Part shown: positions 1-8,175 of the stretch, piece after piece
Numbering within the stretch: position 1 is the stretch's first letter
How the letters are laid out: each line of letters starts with the position of its first letter
Virus record (IMG/VR): IMGVR_UViG_3300027759_000248
Location: 1 to 34,310 of that record
Strand: one strand, 5' to 3'
From: a virus
Length of the DNA stretch: 34,310 bases
Notes under the pieces: generated by a model
The model's database searches: none
Seen by the model: only the letters and a program-made list of their open reading frames with translations
What the model was told of the DNA's origin: nothing
Program-made: the position numbers and the translations under genes

Positions 1-699
1 GTAATCTCTTTTTTTGATTGAATCTAATAAATGTAATTTCTTATTTCTAAGAAGAAATTGCCAAATTTTATTATATTTTGTTTTTATTTCAGAATATCTA
101 CAACATTCATTCAAAATATAATTTATATCTTTTTGAGAATATGTTTCATATAACAAATCAGTATCATCTATAATAATTTCATCTATCTGTTGATTTGTAA
201 TATTTAAATTTGTAATTTTATTTATTTTTTTTAAATAAAGTTTAAATTGTTTTTTAATTTCAATTATAGATTTATCAATTGTAATTAGTTCATTTAGATG
301 ATTTTCTTTTATTAAAATAAAAAGTATATCTTTATTTTTACATAATTTAATTTTTTTAAAATCTTTTTCTTCTGTTTTATTATGCCAATAATAACCATTA
401 TATTCTAATGCTATTTTGTATTTTTCAGAATAAAGATCTAATTCTATTTTATTTTCTAAAATTTTTCTAGTATTATATAAACAACTATCATTTAATATCG
501 ATTCTAATATTTTTTTACAAATTAATTGTTGTGTAGAACTTCTTCGTAATCCGAATAGATTTCTAAATTCTCCAATTTCTTCTTTGTGTTTGTAGTAAAA
601 ATGATGAAATCCTTTATTTTTTTGTAAAAAATGAGAAATTGATTTATATTTGTATATGTTATCTTTTATGTAATTTATTTTTTCCTCTTTTGATACCAT
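1..699 (-). CDS. Homing endonuclease, Vsr/PD-(D/E)XK-like (3' end outside window)
   Basis: The reading frame opens at an ATG (697-699, minus) and stays open for 233 codons to the window edge, so the C-terminus is missing. Around residues 80-105 it has a nuclease-like core: an E-L-D-L stretch, then I-A-L-E-Y-N-G-Y-Y-W-H. This resembles the Vsr-like/EDxHD branch of PD-(D/E)XK endonucleases, and a similar core (I-E-F-N-G-N-V-Y-H) occurs in the endonuclease at 10314. Such free-standing phage enzymes cut a recipient allele lacking the gene and spread by repair. The protein is Lys/Ile/Asn-rich. A late-type box ends 5 bases before the ATG, so expression is probably late and leaderless. The family assignment rests on the motif alone; the target is unknown. 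Confidence 0.7.
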   Translation of the reverse strand, partial: MVSKEEKINYIKDNIYKYKSISHFLQKNKGFHHFYYKHKEEIGEFRNLFGLRRSSTQQLICKKILESILNDSCLYNTRKILENKIELDLYSEKYKIALEYNGYYWHNKTEEKDFKKIKLCKNKDILFILIKENHLNELITIDKSIIEIKKQFKLYLKKINKITNLNITNQQIDEIIIDDTDLLYETYSQKDINYILNECCRYSEIKTKYNKIWQFLLRNKKLHLLDSIKKRDY

Positions 700-704
700 G
701 TTAT

Positions 705-712
705 TATTTATT
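705..712 (-). promoter_or_regulatory. Late-type promoter box for endonuclease gene
   Basis: On the minus strand this reads AATAAATA, one base from the T4 late consensus TATAAATA, with 5 bases between it and the ATG at 699. Transcription would start at or next to the start codon. Confidence 0.55.
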
Positions 713-757
713 ATAATGGTATTATTTTCTAAGTAATTTTTTATTTTATATTATAAA

Positions 758-1000
758 TTATTGTTTTTTCTTGGATTTTATAGTGATAGTTTCTGGTTTT
801 TTTCTTCTCTGAATCTTTTTGCCTAAAGGTTTTCCTACTACAGTAGAACCAGTATTATAACTATCTACATTTCCAAAAGACCCACCAGTGCTTCCAATTT
901 CCGTTGCTGGACTTCCAAATGCACTGCCAGATCCTCCCGCAACCATCGCACCACCAGCAGATTCCAACAACTTATTTACCAATTCATCAAAATTATTCAT
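758..1000 (-). CDS. Small Gly/Ser-rich hypothetical protein
   Basis: An 80-residue protein of unknown function. Residues 1-15 are acidic and probably helical, residues 16-60 are Gly/Ser/Thr-rich and look disordered, and the C-terminal 20 residues are strongly basic (K-K-I-Q-R-R-K-K and K-S-K-K-K-Q). A late-type box lies 5 bases upstream of the ATG, so it may be a late product. It is transcribed divergently from uvsY, with only 33 bp between the two start codons. The basic tail could bind nucleic acid, but this is a guess. Confidence 0.6.
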   Translation of the reverse strand: MNNFDELVNKLLESAGGAMVAGGSGSAFGSPATEIGSTGGSFGNVDSYNTGSTVVGKPLGKKIQRRKKPETITIKSKKKQ

Positions 1001-1027
1001 TGAAATATTTAACTTCTATTATATAAT
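1000..1027 (+). promoter_or_regulatory. Sigma70-like promoter of the uvsY-uvsW unit
   Basis: TTGAAA (1000-1005), a 16-bp spacer and a perfect TATAAT (1022-1027) lie exactly 6 bases before the uvsY ATG. The -35 element overlaps the start codon of the divergent gene. The predicted transcription start is at or one base from the ATG. Confidence 0.65.
1006..1013 (-). promoter_or_regulatory. Late-type promoter box
   Basis: On the minus strand this reads GTTAAATA, ending 5 bases before the ATG at 1000. It matches the last six positions of the late box except for one T/A change. Confidence 0.45.
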
Positions 1028-1033
1028 TATGAT

Positions 1034-1429
1034 ATGGAGATATTAAAGAAATACATTTCTGAAATTAACAAAGAGTTAGATATAAATGAAATGAATTTAA
1101 AAGAATCATCCATGCGTGCTCCCGCTAGAAAGCATTTTTGGGCTTCCAGACTCATAAATCATAAAATTGAATTAAATACGTTAAAGAAATCTAAAGATTC
1201 TATAACAAAAACTTTAATTGAAAAATCTGTAGCAGCATCTCCAATAGCTTTGTCTAAATCTAGTTTAGAAAAAGGCATAGAGAACACAGATGAAATTAAA
1301 AAATTCAACGATCAGATAAAGGAAAATGAAGCAATAATAGAATACTTAGAAAAAGTAGAGAAGATATATTCTAGTTTGACTTACGATATAAAAAATATGG
1401 TACAGATGACTTCTATGGAACAAATGTAA
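1034..1429 (+). CDS. uvsY: UvsY-like recombination mediator
   Basis: A 131-residue, mostly helical, highly charged protein. UvsY of T4 is 137 residues and helps UvsX recombinase displace gp32 from single-stranded DNA. The N-terminal pattern I-N-K-E-L-D-I-N...N-L-K-E-S-S-M-R-A-P-A followed by a W/H-rich helix resembles the marine T4-like UvsY proteins I know, and the C-terminal half is predicted coiled helix. It lies directly before uvsW (2 bases apart), and uvsX and gene 32 are also in the window, which supports the assignment. The start ATG is 6 bases after TATAAT. No catalytic residues are expected, so identification rests on size, pattern and context. Confidence 0.75.
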   Translation: MEILKKYISEINKELDINEMNLKESSMRAPARKHFWASRLINHKIELNTLKKSKDSITKTLIEKSVAASPIALSKSSLEKGIENTDEIKKFNDQIKENEAIIEYLEKVEKIYSSLTYDIKNMVQMTSMEQM

Positions 1430-1431
1430 AA

Positions 1432-2868
1432 ATGATATTAATAGATTTTGATGCTAAAAAGGGAAAGGCTATTCTTTCTGGAGACTTCTTCCAAGAGATT
1501 AGAGAGTACTTTTCTGCTGAAAATGAAGCAGCAAAATTTAGCAGATCGTTTTTTGTAACAAAAAGAATATACTGTATTGCTCATAATGGTTATTTTGATA
1601 TAGGTTTGACCCAAGAAATTATAAATTTTCTTGACTTTAAAGGTTACACATATAAAATTCAGTACTCTGAATCAGCTTTAAAAGAACTTAATCCTAAATT
1701 AGAAAAAAGTTTAATTAAAAGACTTAATTTAGAATTAAGAGATTATCAAGAAGATGCAGTTAATAAATGTCTCAAGTCTGGTAGGGGTGTAATTTTATTA
1801 GGCACTGGAGCTGGTAAGACGCTTACCATAGCAACATTAATAGATAACTTTTATCTGTATTCAAAGAATCTACCAACTTTTAAAGTGTTGGTGATCGTAC
1901 CAGATTTAGGTTTAGTAAATCAAACTTACAATGATTTTATAGAGTATAATGTAAGTTTTACTGTTACAAGATGGACTGGAAAATTACAGCCAGATCTTGA
2001 TGCTAATGTTATTATAGCTAATATTGATATTATAAGAAATAAATTTGATGAGAATCTATGGATTAAATCTGTTGATTTATTAATTGTAGACGAAGCTCAT
2101 AAATTTAACAAAGGTAATAAATGCTCTAAAGTTCTAGAGAAGATAAAAACTCCCAATAAATTTGGTTTTACGGGAACGCTTCCAGCCGATAATATTGATA
2201 AGTGGAATGTGATAGGAAAAATAGGACCAGTGCTCATAGAGAAATCATCCTATGAACTAAGAGAAGGAAAATTTCTCACAAACGTAAGTATTAAAATCTT
2301 CGGTTTGGAATATAAGACAAAACCAATTAAGGTGAAGAATACTGGAGATACTACTGAAAATTATAGAAACGAATTACAATTTTTATCATTTAATCCATTT
2401 AGAAATAAAGTAATAGAAAAAAGCTGCTCAAATTTTAATAACAATATATTAATATTGATTAATAACATTGATCACGGACAGCACCTATTTGATTTACTAT
2501 CAAAAACCCTTTCTAATAAACAAGTTTTCTTTATAAGAGGAGAAGTTGAAGTAGAAGAGAGAGATCGAGTTAAAAAAATAATGGAAGATAACAATAATGT
2601 GATTTGTATTGCTATAAGTGCCATATTTTCCACGGGAGTAAACATTAAGAATTTACATATGATTATTTTTGCTGCGGGCGGCAAAAGCTTTATCAGAACT
2701 GTTCAATCTATAGGTAGAGGTTTACGTTTAAGTGATAATAAAGAAAAATTAGTTATTATAGATGTAGCAGATAAATTGGATTACGGTAAAGAACATTCAT
2801 TAAAAAGAAAAGAAATTTATAATAATGAAAAGATAGAATTTAATGAATATTTAATTACAGAAAAGTAA
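1432..2868 (+). CDS. uvsW: UvsW-like superfamily 2 DNA helicase
   Basis: A 478-residue SF2 helicase, close to the size of T4 UvsW (about 500). In T4 it unwinds branched DNA and R-loops and controls the switch from origin-dependent to recombination-dependent replication. Visible motifs: Q-like L-R-D-Y-Q near residue 102, Walker A G-T-G-A-G-K-T at 124-130, DEAH at 220-223, T-G-T-L-P (motif III region) near 248, and Q-S-I-G-R-G-L-R (motif VI) near 425. The first ~95 residues fit the small N-terminal DNA-binding domain of UvsW. It begins 2 bases after the uvsY stop without a clear Shine-Dalgarno, so it is probably translated by coupling. Confidence 0.92.
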   Translation: MILIDFDAKKGKAILSGDFFQEIREYFSAENEAAKFSRSFFVTKRIYCIAHNGYFDIGLTQEIINFLDFKGYTYKIQYSESALKELNPKLEKSLIKRLNLELRDYQEDAVNKCLKSGRGVILLGTGAGKTLTIATLIDNFYLYSKNLPTFKVLVIVPDLGLVNQTYNDFIEYNVSFTVTRWTGKLQPDLDANVIIANIDIIRNKFDENLWIKSVDLLIVDEAHKFNKGNKCSKVLEKIKTPNKFGFTGTLPADNIDKWNVIGKIGPVLIEKSSYELREGKFLTNVSIKIFGLEYKTKPIKVKNTGDTTENYRNELQFLSFNPFRNKVIEKSCSNFNNNILILINNIDHGQHLFDLLSKTLSNKQVFFIRGEVEVEERDRVKKIMEDNNNVICIAISAIFSTGVNIKNLHMIIFAAGGKSFIRTVQSIGRGLRLSDNKEKLVIIDVADKLDYGKEHSLKRKEIYNNEKIEFNEYLITEK

Positions 2869-2899
2869 TTGCTTTATATACTTTGTGTAATATTATATA
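2869..2899 (+). promoter_or_regulatory. Possible promoter of gene 55
   Basis: TATATA (2894-2899) ends 6 bases before the gene 55 ATG, the same spacing as elsewhere. The upstream TTGCTT (2869-2874) is 19 bp away, longer than normal, so the -35 is doubtful. Confidence 0.4.
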
Positions 2900-2905
2900 A
2901 AGTAC

Positions 2906-3355
2906 ATGGAAGAAGAAATAAAAAAACCAAGTAAAGAACAATTTTATGTAGATCCTCAGTTATTTAAAAAAGAAATCGGAATTTATTATGATACTGCTTT
3001 TTGTACTAATTATCTCGGAGAGTGTCTAAATAAAATTGCAGAAGGATTAGGGTATAGTCCTAAATTCATAAATTATTCGTATAAGGAAGATATGATAGGA
3101 GATGCTTTGATAAAAATGTTCAGTGCCTTAAAAAGAAAAAAGTTTGATGTTACAACAGATACATCTCCATTCGGTTATTTTACAACGATAGCATTCCATG
3201 CCTTTATTAACAGAATTAAAAAAGAAAAGAAACATCACGATACATTAACAGAGTATCGTGAAAGAAAGTACGAAGAGATTTTATCTTCCTCCGAAGGACA
3301 TATTTACGTAAAACCTATCTTGGATTCTACTGAAGATTTAACACTTTTTGATTGA
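2906..3355 (+). CDS. 55: Late sigma factor gp55-like
   Basis: A 149-residue small sigma-like protein (T4 gp55 is 185). T4 gp55 replaces sigma70 on host RNA polymerase and recognises only the -10 region TATAAATA; the sliding clamp activates it. The diagnostic region is residues ~55-110: Y-K-E-D-M-I-G-D-A-L-I-K-M, then S-P-F-G-Y-F-T-T-I-A-F-H-A-F-I-N-R-I-K-K-E-K-K-H, matching the sigma region-2-like segment of gp55. The C-terminus ends E-D-L-T-L-F-D, an acidic/hydrophobic tail of the type used to bind the gp45 clamp; that role is inferred. Many late-type boxes in this window agree with its presence. Confidence 0.88.
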   Translation: MEEEIKKPSKEQFYVDPQLFKKEIGIYYDTAFCTNYLGECLNKIAEGLGYSPKFINYSYKEDMIGDALIKMFSALKRKKFDVTTDTSPFGYFTTIAFHAFINRIKKEKKHHDTLTEYRERKYEEILSSSEGHIYVKPILDSTEDLTLFD

Positions 3356-3379
3356 TATTTCAGTTTTTTGATGTACTCT
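3352..3379 (+). promoter_or_regulatory. Sigma70-like promoter of the gene 47-46 unit
   Basis: TTGATA (3352-3357), overlapping the gene 55 stop codon, a 16-bp spacer and TACTCT (3374-3379) lie 7 bases before the gene 47 ATG. Confidence 0.5.
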
Positions 3380-3386
3380 AGTCGGG

Positions 3387-4431
3387 ATGTTTAAAAAGTC
3401 ACGGGTTGCGATATTTTCTGATATCCATATTGGAGTACATCAGAATTCTAAATTTTGGCATGATGTCTCTTTGGAGTGGGCTAAATGGTTTGTAGCAGAT
3501 ATCAAAAAACAAGGAATTGAAGATGTGATATTTTGGGGATTACTTCCACACAAGAGATGAAGTATCAGTAGATTCCTTACATTTTGGAACTAAGTTATTA
3601 GAACTATTTGAAGATTTGAATGTAATTATGATTGTCGGAAATCATGATTGCTTTCTGAAAGATTCTTCGGAAGTAAATTCTATTTCTCCTTATAAAAACT
3701 GGAGGAATATAACTGTTGTAGATAAACCTTTTCAGGTTCTCTATAAAAATAAAAAGATCAATTTCATCCCTTGGGGAACGCATTTGAATGAAATTCCCGT
3801 TGCTGATTTTACTTTTGGTCATTTTGAAATCAGTTTGTTTAGAATGAATACCTTTGCGTTGTGTGATGATGGTTTTTTAGCTGAAGAAATGTTGCAGAAG
3901 TCTCCAGTAGTGATTTCTGGTCACTTCCATCTCAAAGACGAAAAGAACTATGATAATGGAAAGATAGTTTATGTTGGTAATCCCTTTCAAATGGATTTTA
4001 ATGATGCTGGTTCCACTAAAGGTTATTACACAATGGAACTAGAAACTGGAGAAATGATTTTTACTGAAAATACAATATCTCCAAAACATCATAATATATC
4101 TCTATCATATCTTATATCCGAAAAAACTATTACGGATAAAGTAAGAAATTTATTTGAGAATAATCTTATTAAGCTAAAAATAGATAGAAGAGTATCTCCA
4201 GATGATTTAGAGTTTTTGATTAACAAATTCAAATCTCTAAGACCAACACAATTTAATGTGGATTACGAGTCGGATAAATCTGATTACGATTTATCCGAAG
4301 AGAAGAAGGATTTTTCTGGGGTTGATGTACCTCAAGCCATCATGGATTTTATAGAATTGATGGATGCAAATAATAAAAAAGATTTAACAAAATATACCAT
4401 CGAACTTTATCAAAATTGTTTAAACAAATGA
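3387..4431 (+). CDS. 47: gp47 (SbcD/Mre11-like nuclease), frameshifted
   Basis: Subunit of the gp46/47 end-resection nuclease that makes single strands for UvsX. The gene starts at 3387 (M-F-K-K-S-R-V-A-I-F-S-D-I-H) with the metal-binding D-x-H motif, but this frame stops at 3558-3560 after 57 codons. The rest of the protein (G-D-Y-F-H-T-R, then G-N-H-D near 3640 and G-H-F-H near 3920) is in another frame, entered at GAT 3538-3540. Joining the frames inside T-T-T-T-G-G-G-G (3531-3538) would give about 349 residues (T4 gp47: 339). The shift equals one extra base or two missing bases. Neither part alone has all metal ligands. It could be a sequencing or assembly error, a true mutation, or less likely recoding. 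Gene 46 overlaps its stop (ATGA). Confidence 0.85.
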
Positions 4432-6236
4432 AAAGAGTAAATTTTAAAAAAATATCTATTAAAAACTTTCTATCCTTTGGAGATGAACCAGTCGAATTGG
4501 TCTTTCGCAAGGGGTTGAATATTATTACTGGAGTTAATAGAGATAAATCTGATAGACAAAATGGATTAGGAAAGTCTGCCATGATGGAGGCGTTATACTT
4601 TTCTATATTCGGAACTACTCTTAGGGAATTGAAGAAAGATTTGATTCCGAATTCCTACACAAAAGGTGATTGTGTAGTTGTTTTGGATTTTGATGTTATA
4701 CATGAAAACAAAAAGGAAGAATATATAATTGTAAGAACTATTAATCCATCAAAACTGTTCCTTTATAAGAATGGAGACGACATAACCAGAGACAGCATTA
4801 AAAATACTGAGGAGCTTATACACAATCTTATTAATGCGTCTCCGAGTATTTTTGAGAATTGTGTTATTATGACTTTAAATAACACAATTCCTTTCATGGC
4901 TAAAAATAAAATAGATAAAAGAAAATTTATTGAAGGTATTTTTAATCTTGATATCTTCAGCAAGATGTTAGCAGAAGTCAGGGAAAATTATAATAAAAGG
5001 AAGAAAGATTACGAAATTGAGATTTCTAGGATGGAAGATTTTGATCGAAATCTATCTTCTTTAAATACTCAAAAAGAAACGGTGTTGAGGAACAGGACTA
5101 ATAAAGTTTCTGTGTATTCTAAGAGAAAAATAGATAATCTAGAAGAAAAAACGAAACTAGAAGAAGATTATAATAAGCAAGAATCCATTAATTTAGATGA
5201 AATAAAAGCATCCATGAAAAAGGTAAAGGATGCGAAAGTCTTGCTGGAAGGACAGATCGAAAATTGGAATGAAGAAAGATCTAAAATCAGAGCTAATGTA
5301 AATCATAATCAATCTATCCTACCAAAGATAGGGGTTTCTGGATCATCATGCCCAGTGTGTCTTCGCTCTGTAGAGAATCACGATAAAGAATATATAGCAA
5401 ACGAAAAAAGTAAATTAGTTGATCTTATTAATAGCGGAAATTCTTCTATAAAAGAACTTGATTCAAAAATCGAAGCACTAAAGATTAATAAAACAAAATT
5501 AGAAAATGCTTATGAAAAGTATACTAAAAAGTTGAATCAAATTGCTCTTAATGAACAAAAGAAAAAATCTACAAAGGATAGAATTAAACAATTAGATTCT
5601 TGGTTACTTCAATTAGAAGGAGATATTAAAGAACTACAATCAACTTCTACAGAATTTGATCCGTTGATTTGTGAGAGTATAGATACATTAGAAGAAATTA
5701 AAGCATCAGTTAATTCTATTAGATACGAATTAAATTTGATGGATACTGTTAAATTTATTGTATCTGAAGACGGTGTAAAATCATATGTAGTTAAGAAGAT
5801 ACTATTACTTTTTAATGATAGAATTCGTTACTATCTAACTAAGTTAGATGCTAATTGCATTTGTAATTTTAACGAATATTTTGAAGAAGAGATAGTAAAT
5901 GAAAAAAATAAAGTATGTTCTTATTTTAACTTTTCTGGAGCAGAAAGAAAGAATATAGATTTTGCATGTCTATTTACTTTTATGGACATGAGAAGACTAC
6001 AGGGAGATGTAACTTATAATGTCAGTATCTATGATGAACTATTTGACAGTTGTTTAGATGAAAAGGGGATTACTTTAGTTACAGATCTTCTTAAGGAAAG
6101 AGTGGAAAAGTATGATGAATGTGTGATGGTTATTTCACACAGGAAAGAAAGCATTAAAGCAGCAACTGGGGATGTTATTTTCTTGGAGAAGAAAGAAGGC
6201 ATCACTACAAAATTAGATTACAATCCTTTTAATTAA
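4428..6236 (+). CDS. 46: gp46 (SbcC/Rad50-like ATPase)
   Basis: A 602-residue SMC-family ATPase (T4 gp46: 560), partner of gp47 in DNA end resection. Walker A is N-G-L-G-K-S (residues 45-50); long coiled coils occupy about 165-300 and 320-410; the zinc hook C-P-V-C is at 308-311; the ABC signature F-S-G-A-E-R-K begins at 502; and Walker B is V-S-I-Y-D-E-L-F near 535. The C-terminal V-I-S-H-R (D/H-loop) is near 575. I choose ATG 4428, which overlaps the gene 47 stop as ATGA, over the TTG four codons upstream. The frame is intact, so gene 46 shows no matching decay despite the shift in gene 47. Confidence 0.93.
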   Translation: MKRVNFKKISIKNFLSFGDEPVELVFRKGLNIITGVNRDKSDRQNGLGKSAMMEALYFSIFGTTLRELKKDLIPNSYTKGDCVVVLDFDVIHENKKEEYIIVRTINPSKLFLYKNGDDITRDSIKNTEELIHNLINASPSIFENCVIMTLNNTIPFMAKNKIDKRKFIEGIFNLDIFSKMLAEVRENYNKRKKDYEIEISRMEDFDRNLSSLNTQKETVLRNRTNKVSVYSKRKIDNLEEKTKLEEDYNKQESINLDEIKASMKKVKDAKVLLEGQIENWNEERSKIRANVNHNQSILPKIGVSGSSCPVCLRSVENHDKEYIANEKSKLVDLINSGNSSIKELDSKIEALKINKTKLENAYEKYTKKLNQIALNEQKKKSTKDRIKQLDSWLLQLEGDIKELQSTSTEFDPLICESIDTLEEIKASVNSIRYELNLMDTVKFIVSEDGVKSYVVKKILLLFNDRIRYYLTKLDANCICNFNEYFEEEIVNEKNKVCSYFNFSGAERKNIDFACLFTFMDMRRLQGDVTYNVSIYDELFDSCLDEKGITLVTDLLKERVEKYDECVMVISHRKESIKAATGDVIFLEKKEGITTKLDYNPFN

Positions 6237-6238
6237 GT

Positions 6239-6889
6239 ATGAATTGTACATTTTGTAATAAACCTCTAACAGAAAAACAAATAGTTTCTTCTAAAAGAGG
6301 GGTTAGAAGAGGTTTAAATAAAACAGGTAATTGTTTTTGTAGTCAAGGATGCGGTTCTACATTTAGAATTAAGCGTCAAGCATATGACAGAAAAGAAGAT
6401 TATTTGAAAAATCCTAGAAAATGTAATTTTTGTTATACTGATATTTCTTATGAAAAATTTGTAGAAAAGAAAACAGAAAAACATAATAGAAATAAACCCT
6501 TAGAAGATATTAAAATGTTTTGTAATCAGTCATGTACTGCAAAATTTAATAATAAAGGAAAGAATCGTCATGCAACTATTATTTCTAATGAAATAAATTC
6601 TTTATACGAGTTAAGAAATAGAATGTTTTTTAAGGACTTATTAATAAGCATGAGTTTGAATAGCTGTAGTTTGTGTGGATGGGATAAAGCAAGCATAGAA
6701 ATACATCATATAAAAGGAAGAAAAATAAAAGATCCACACAATCATTCTAATCTAACTATTGTATGTCCTAATTGTCATTCTGAAATTGAAGCTAAATTAA
6801 TTCCAGAAGAAAACTTGATAAGAATGAGTGATTCTGTCCCCCAGAATTGGGGGGATTATATACCAGAAAAATATAAAAAAAGAGGATAG
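6239..6889 (+). CDS. HNH homing endonuclease with zinc ribbons
   Basis: A 216-residue protein. The C-terminal half holds an HNH nuclease: C-S-L-C-G near residue 143, I-E-I-H-H-I-K-G-R near 155, then N-L-T-I-V-C-P-N-C-H near 177, giving the His-Asn-His site with two zinc-binding CxxC pairs. The N-terminal half has further Cys pairs (C-T-F-C, C-S-Q-G-C, C-N-F-C), probably zinc ribbons for DNA binding. It starts 2 bases after the gene 46 stop with no promoter or Shine-Dalgarno seen. The position between two phage core genes is typical for a free-standing homing endonuclease; its target is not known. Confidence 0.88.
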   Translation: MNCTFCNKPLTEKQIVSSKRGVRRGLNKTGNCFCSQGCGSTFRIKRQAYDRKEDYLKNPRKCNFCYTDISYEKFVEKKTEKHNRNKPLEDIKMFCNQSCTAKFNNKGKNRHATIISNEINSLYELRNRMFFKDLLISMSLNSCSLCGWDKASIEIHHIKGRKIKDPHNHSNLTIVCPNCHSEIEAKLIPEENLIRMSDSVPQNWGDYIPEKYKKRG

Positions 6890-6904
6890 TATTAATATTG
6901 ACTT

Positions 6905-6944
6905 TGTAGCTATCATTTATAAATGATAATAAATGATAGCTACA
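6905..6944. repeat. 16-bp perfect inverted repeat over a start codon
   Basis: Arms 6905-6920 and 6929-6944 are perfect reverse complements with an 8-base centre. The glycosyltransferase ATG (6933-6935) is in the right arm and the late-type box (6918-6925) spans left arm and centre. It could be an operator or a hairpin masking the start codon. Confidence 0.75.
6918..6925 (+). promoter_or_regulatory. Late-type promoter box of glycosyltransferase gene
   Basis: TATAAATG, seven of eight bases of the T4 late box, ends 7 bases before the ATG at 6933. TTGACT lies at 6899-6904, but no good sigma70 -10 element is at the right spacing. Confidence 0.45.
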
Positions 6945-8144
6945 TTTACTCCTCCAAAACCATTTGCCCGTTTTGTTCCTACAGTTCCAGTTAATCCACA
7001 GCAATCTGCTCCTCAAAAAGCACCCGAAGCGCCTTCAGAAGTAAATCTTCCTAGAGTAATTCAATTCGGAGCAGATCTTAGTGGATGTGGTTTATATCGT
7101 TTGGGATGGGTTAGTCATCTTCTAAATTACCAAGGACATATGATGGTCACCGATACCACAGTCATGGTTTTGGACCCGAGATGGTATGTTAATGTAAAGG
7201 CTATCAGACTACAGCGTCAGGCAACTTCTGCTCAATTAGAATTCGTAAAATTCCTTAAGGATGTGCAGAAGCAAATTGGATTTAAGATTATTTATGAAGT
7301 AGATGATGTAGTCTTCAGAGAAGATATTCCAGATTACAATAAATTTAAGACAGCATTTACTTCGGATGAAATTAGAAATAATGTAACTTCAATCATTAAT
7401 ATGTGTGATGAAGTTAGTGTTACGTGTAATTTCATGAGAGAATTATATCAAACTAGAACTGGTAAGAAGGAGATAAGTGTTATTCCGAATTTCCCAGCTA
7501 AATTCTGGATTGGTAATTATTTTGATCCAAATAGGATAAATGCTTTATATGACAAAAATAAAAAGAAGCCTCGTCTCCTTTACGCTGGGAGTGGCGCACA
7601 TTTTGATGTTGAAAACAGAGTGGGCCAAAAAGATGATTTTGAGCATGTCATCAAAGCGATAATTGATTCTAGACACAAATATCAATGGGTATTTATTGGT
7701 GCATTCCCATTAGCACTTCGTCCATATATTGAACGAGGAGAGATTGAATTTCATCAATGGCAGAGATTGTATGATTACCCAGCAAAGATTCATGAACTAG
7801 GTGTTCAGATGATGGTTGCTCCTTTACAAGATAATGCTTTTAATAAAGCAAAGAGTGATCTCAAATATATTGAAGCATGTGCATATGGATTGCCAGTAGC
7901 ATGTCAAGATTTGTGTACTTACGAAGATGCTGAAATTAAATTTAAGACTGGTGAAGAAATGTTATTTAAGATCGAAGAAGAGCTTCGTAGAACTGGACAT
8001 TATAAGAATTCTTCATATAAGAGAAGGAAAGTAGCAGAAGATAGGTTTATGGAATTGGATAAAAATCTTGGTTGTTATCAAGAATTGTTTACTACTCCGT
8101 ATGGAGATCCTAGAAGAGTAAACATGAAGAGGTACAATCCTTGA
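6933..8144 (+). CDS. GT-B fold glycosyltransferase
   Basis: A 403-residue protein. After a Pro/Ala-rich N-terminus (residues 5-40) it shows two Rossmann-like halves: P-R-V-I-Q-F-G-A-D...S-G-C-G-L-Y-R-L near 43-60, and R-L-L-Y-A-G-S-G near 215. The nucleotide-sugar-binding segment is S-D-L-K-Y-I-E-A-C-A-Y-G-L-P-V-A near 308-323, typical of GT4-like enzymes. Similar proteins occur in marine T4-like phages. It may glycosylate phage DNA, a virion protein or a host surface molecule; the sequence does not tell which. G+C-richer third codon positions than many neighbours suggest good expression. Its TGA stop overlaps the -35 element of the polymerase gene. Confidence 0.8.
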   Translation: MIATFTPPKPFARFVPTVPVNPQQSAPQKAPEAPSEVNLPRVIQFGADLSGCGLYRLGWVSHLLNYQGHMMVTDTTVMVLDPRWYVNVKAIRLQRQATSAQLEFVKFLKDVQKQIGFKIIYEVDDVVFREDIPDYNKFKTAFTSDEIRNNVTSIINMCDEVSVTCNFMRELYQTRTGKKEISVIPNFPAKFWIGNYFDPNRINALYDKNKKKPRLLYAGSGAHFDVENRVGQKDDFEHVIKAIIDSRHKYQWVFIGAFPLALRPYIERGEIEFHQWQRLYDYPAKIHELGVQMMVAPLQDNAFNKAKSDLKYIEACAYGLPVACQDLCTYEDAEIKFKTGEEMLFKIEEELRRTGHYKNSSYKRRKVAEDRFMELDKNLGCYQELFTTPYGDPRRVNMKRYNP

Positions 8145-8169
8145 CGTTTATAGAGGCGTATGCTACCAT
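8141..8169 (+). promoter_or_regulatory. Sigma70-like extended -10 promoter of DNA polymerase
   Basis: TTGACG (8141-8146), a 17-bp spacer and TACCAT (8164-8169), preceded by TATGC (extended -10), end 6 bases before the polymerase ATG. The uvsX promoter shares the TATGCTAnnAT pattern. Confidence 0.65.
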
Positions 8170-8175
8170 TAAAAG

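Noticed and set aside
3531-3540. Programmed ribosomal frameshift in gene 47
   Set aside because: The needed shift is +1 or -2, no known slippery signal or stimulating stop or structure is evident, and homopolymer error is simpler. Kept only as a minor alternative.
6837-6855. GC-rich C/G hairpin as a terminator after the HNH gene
   Set aside because: It lies inside the coding sequence about 35 bases before the stop and has no U-run.
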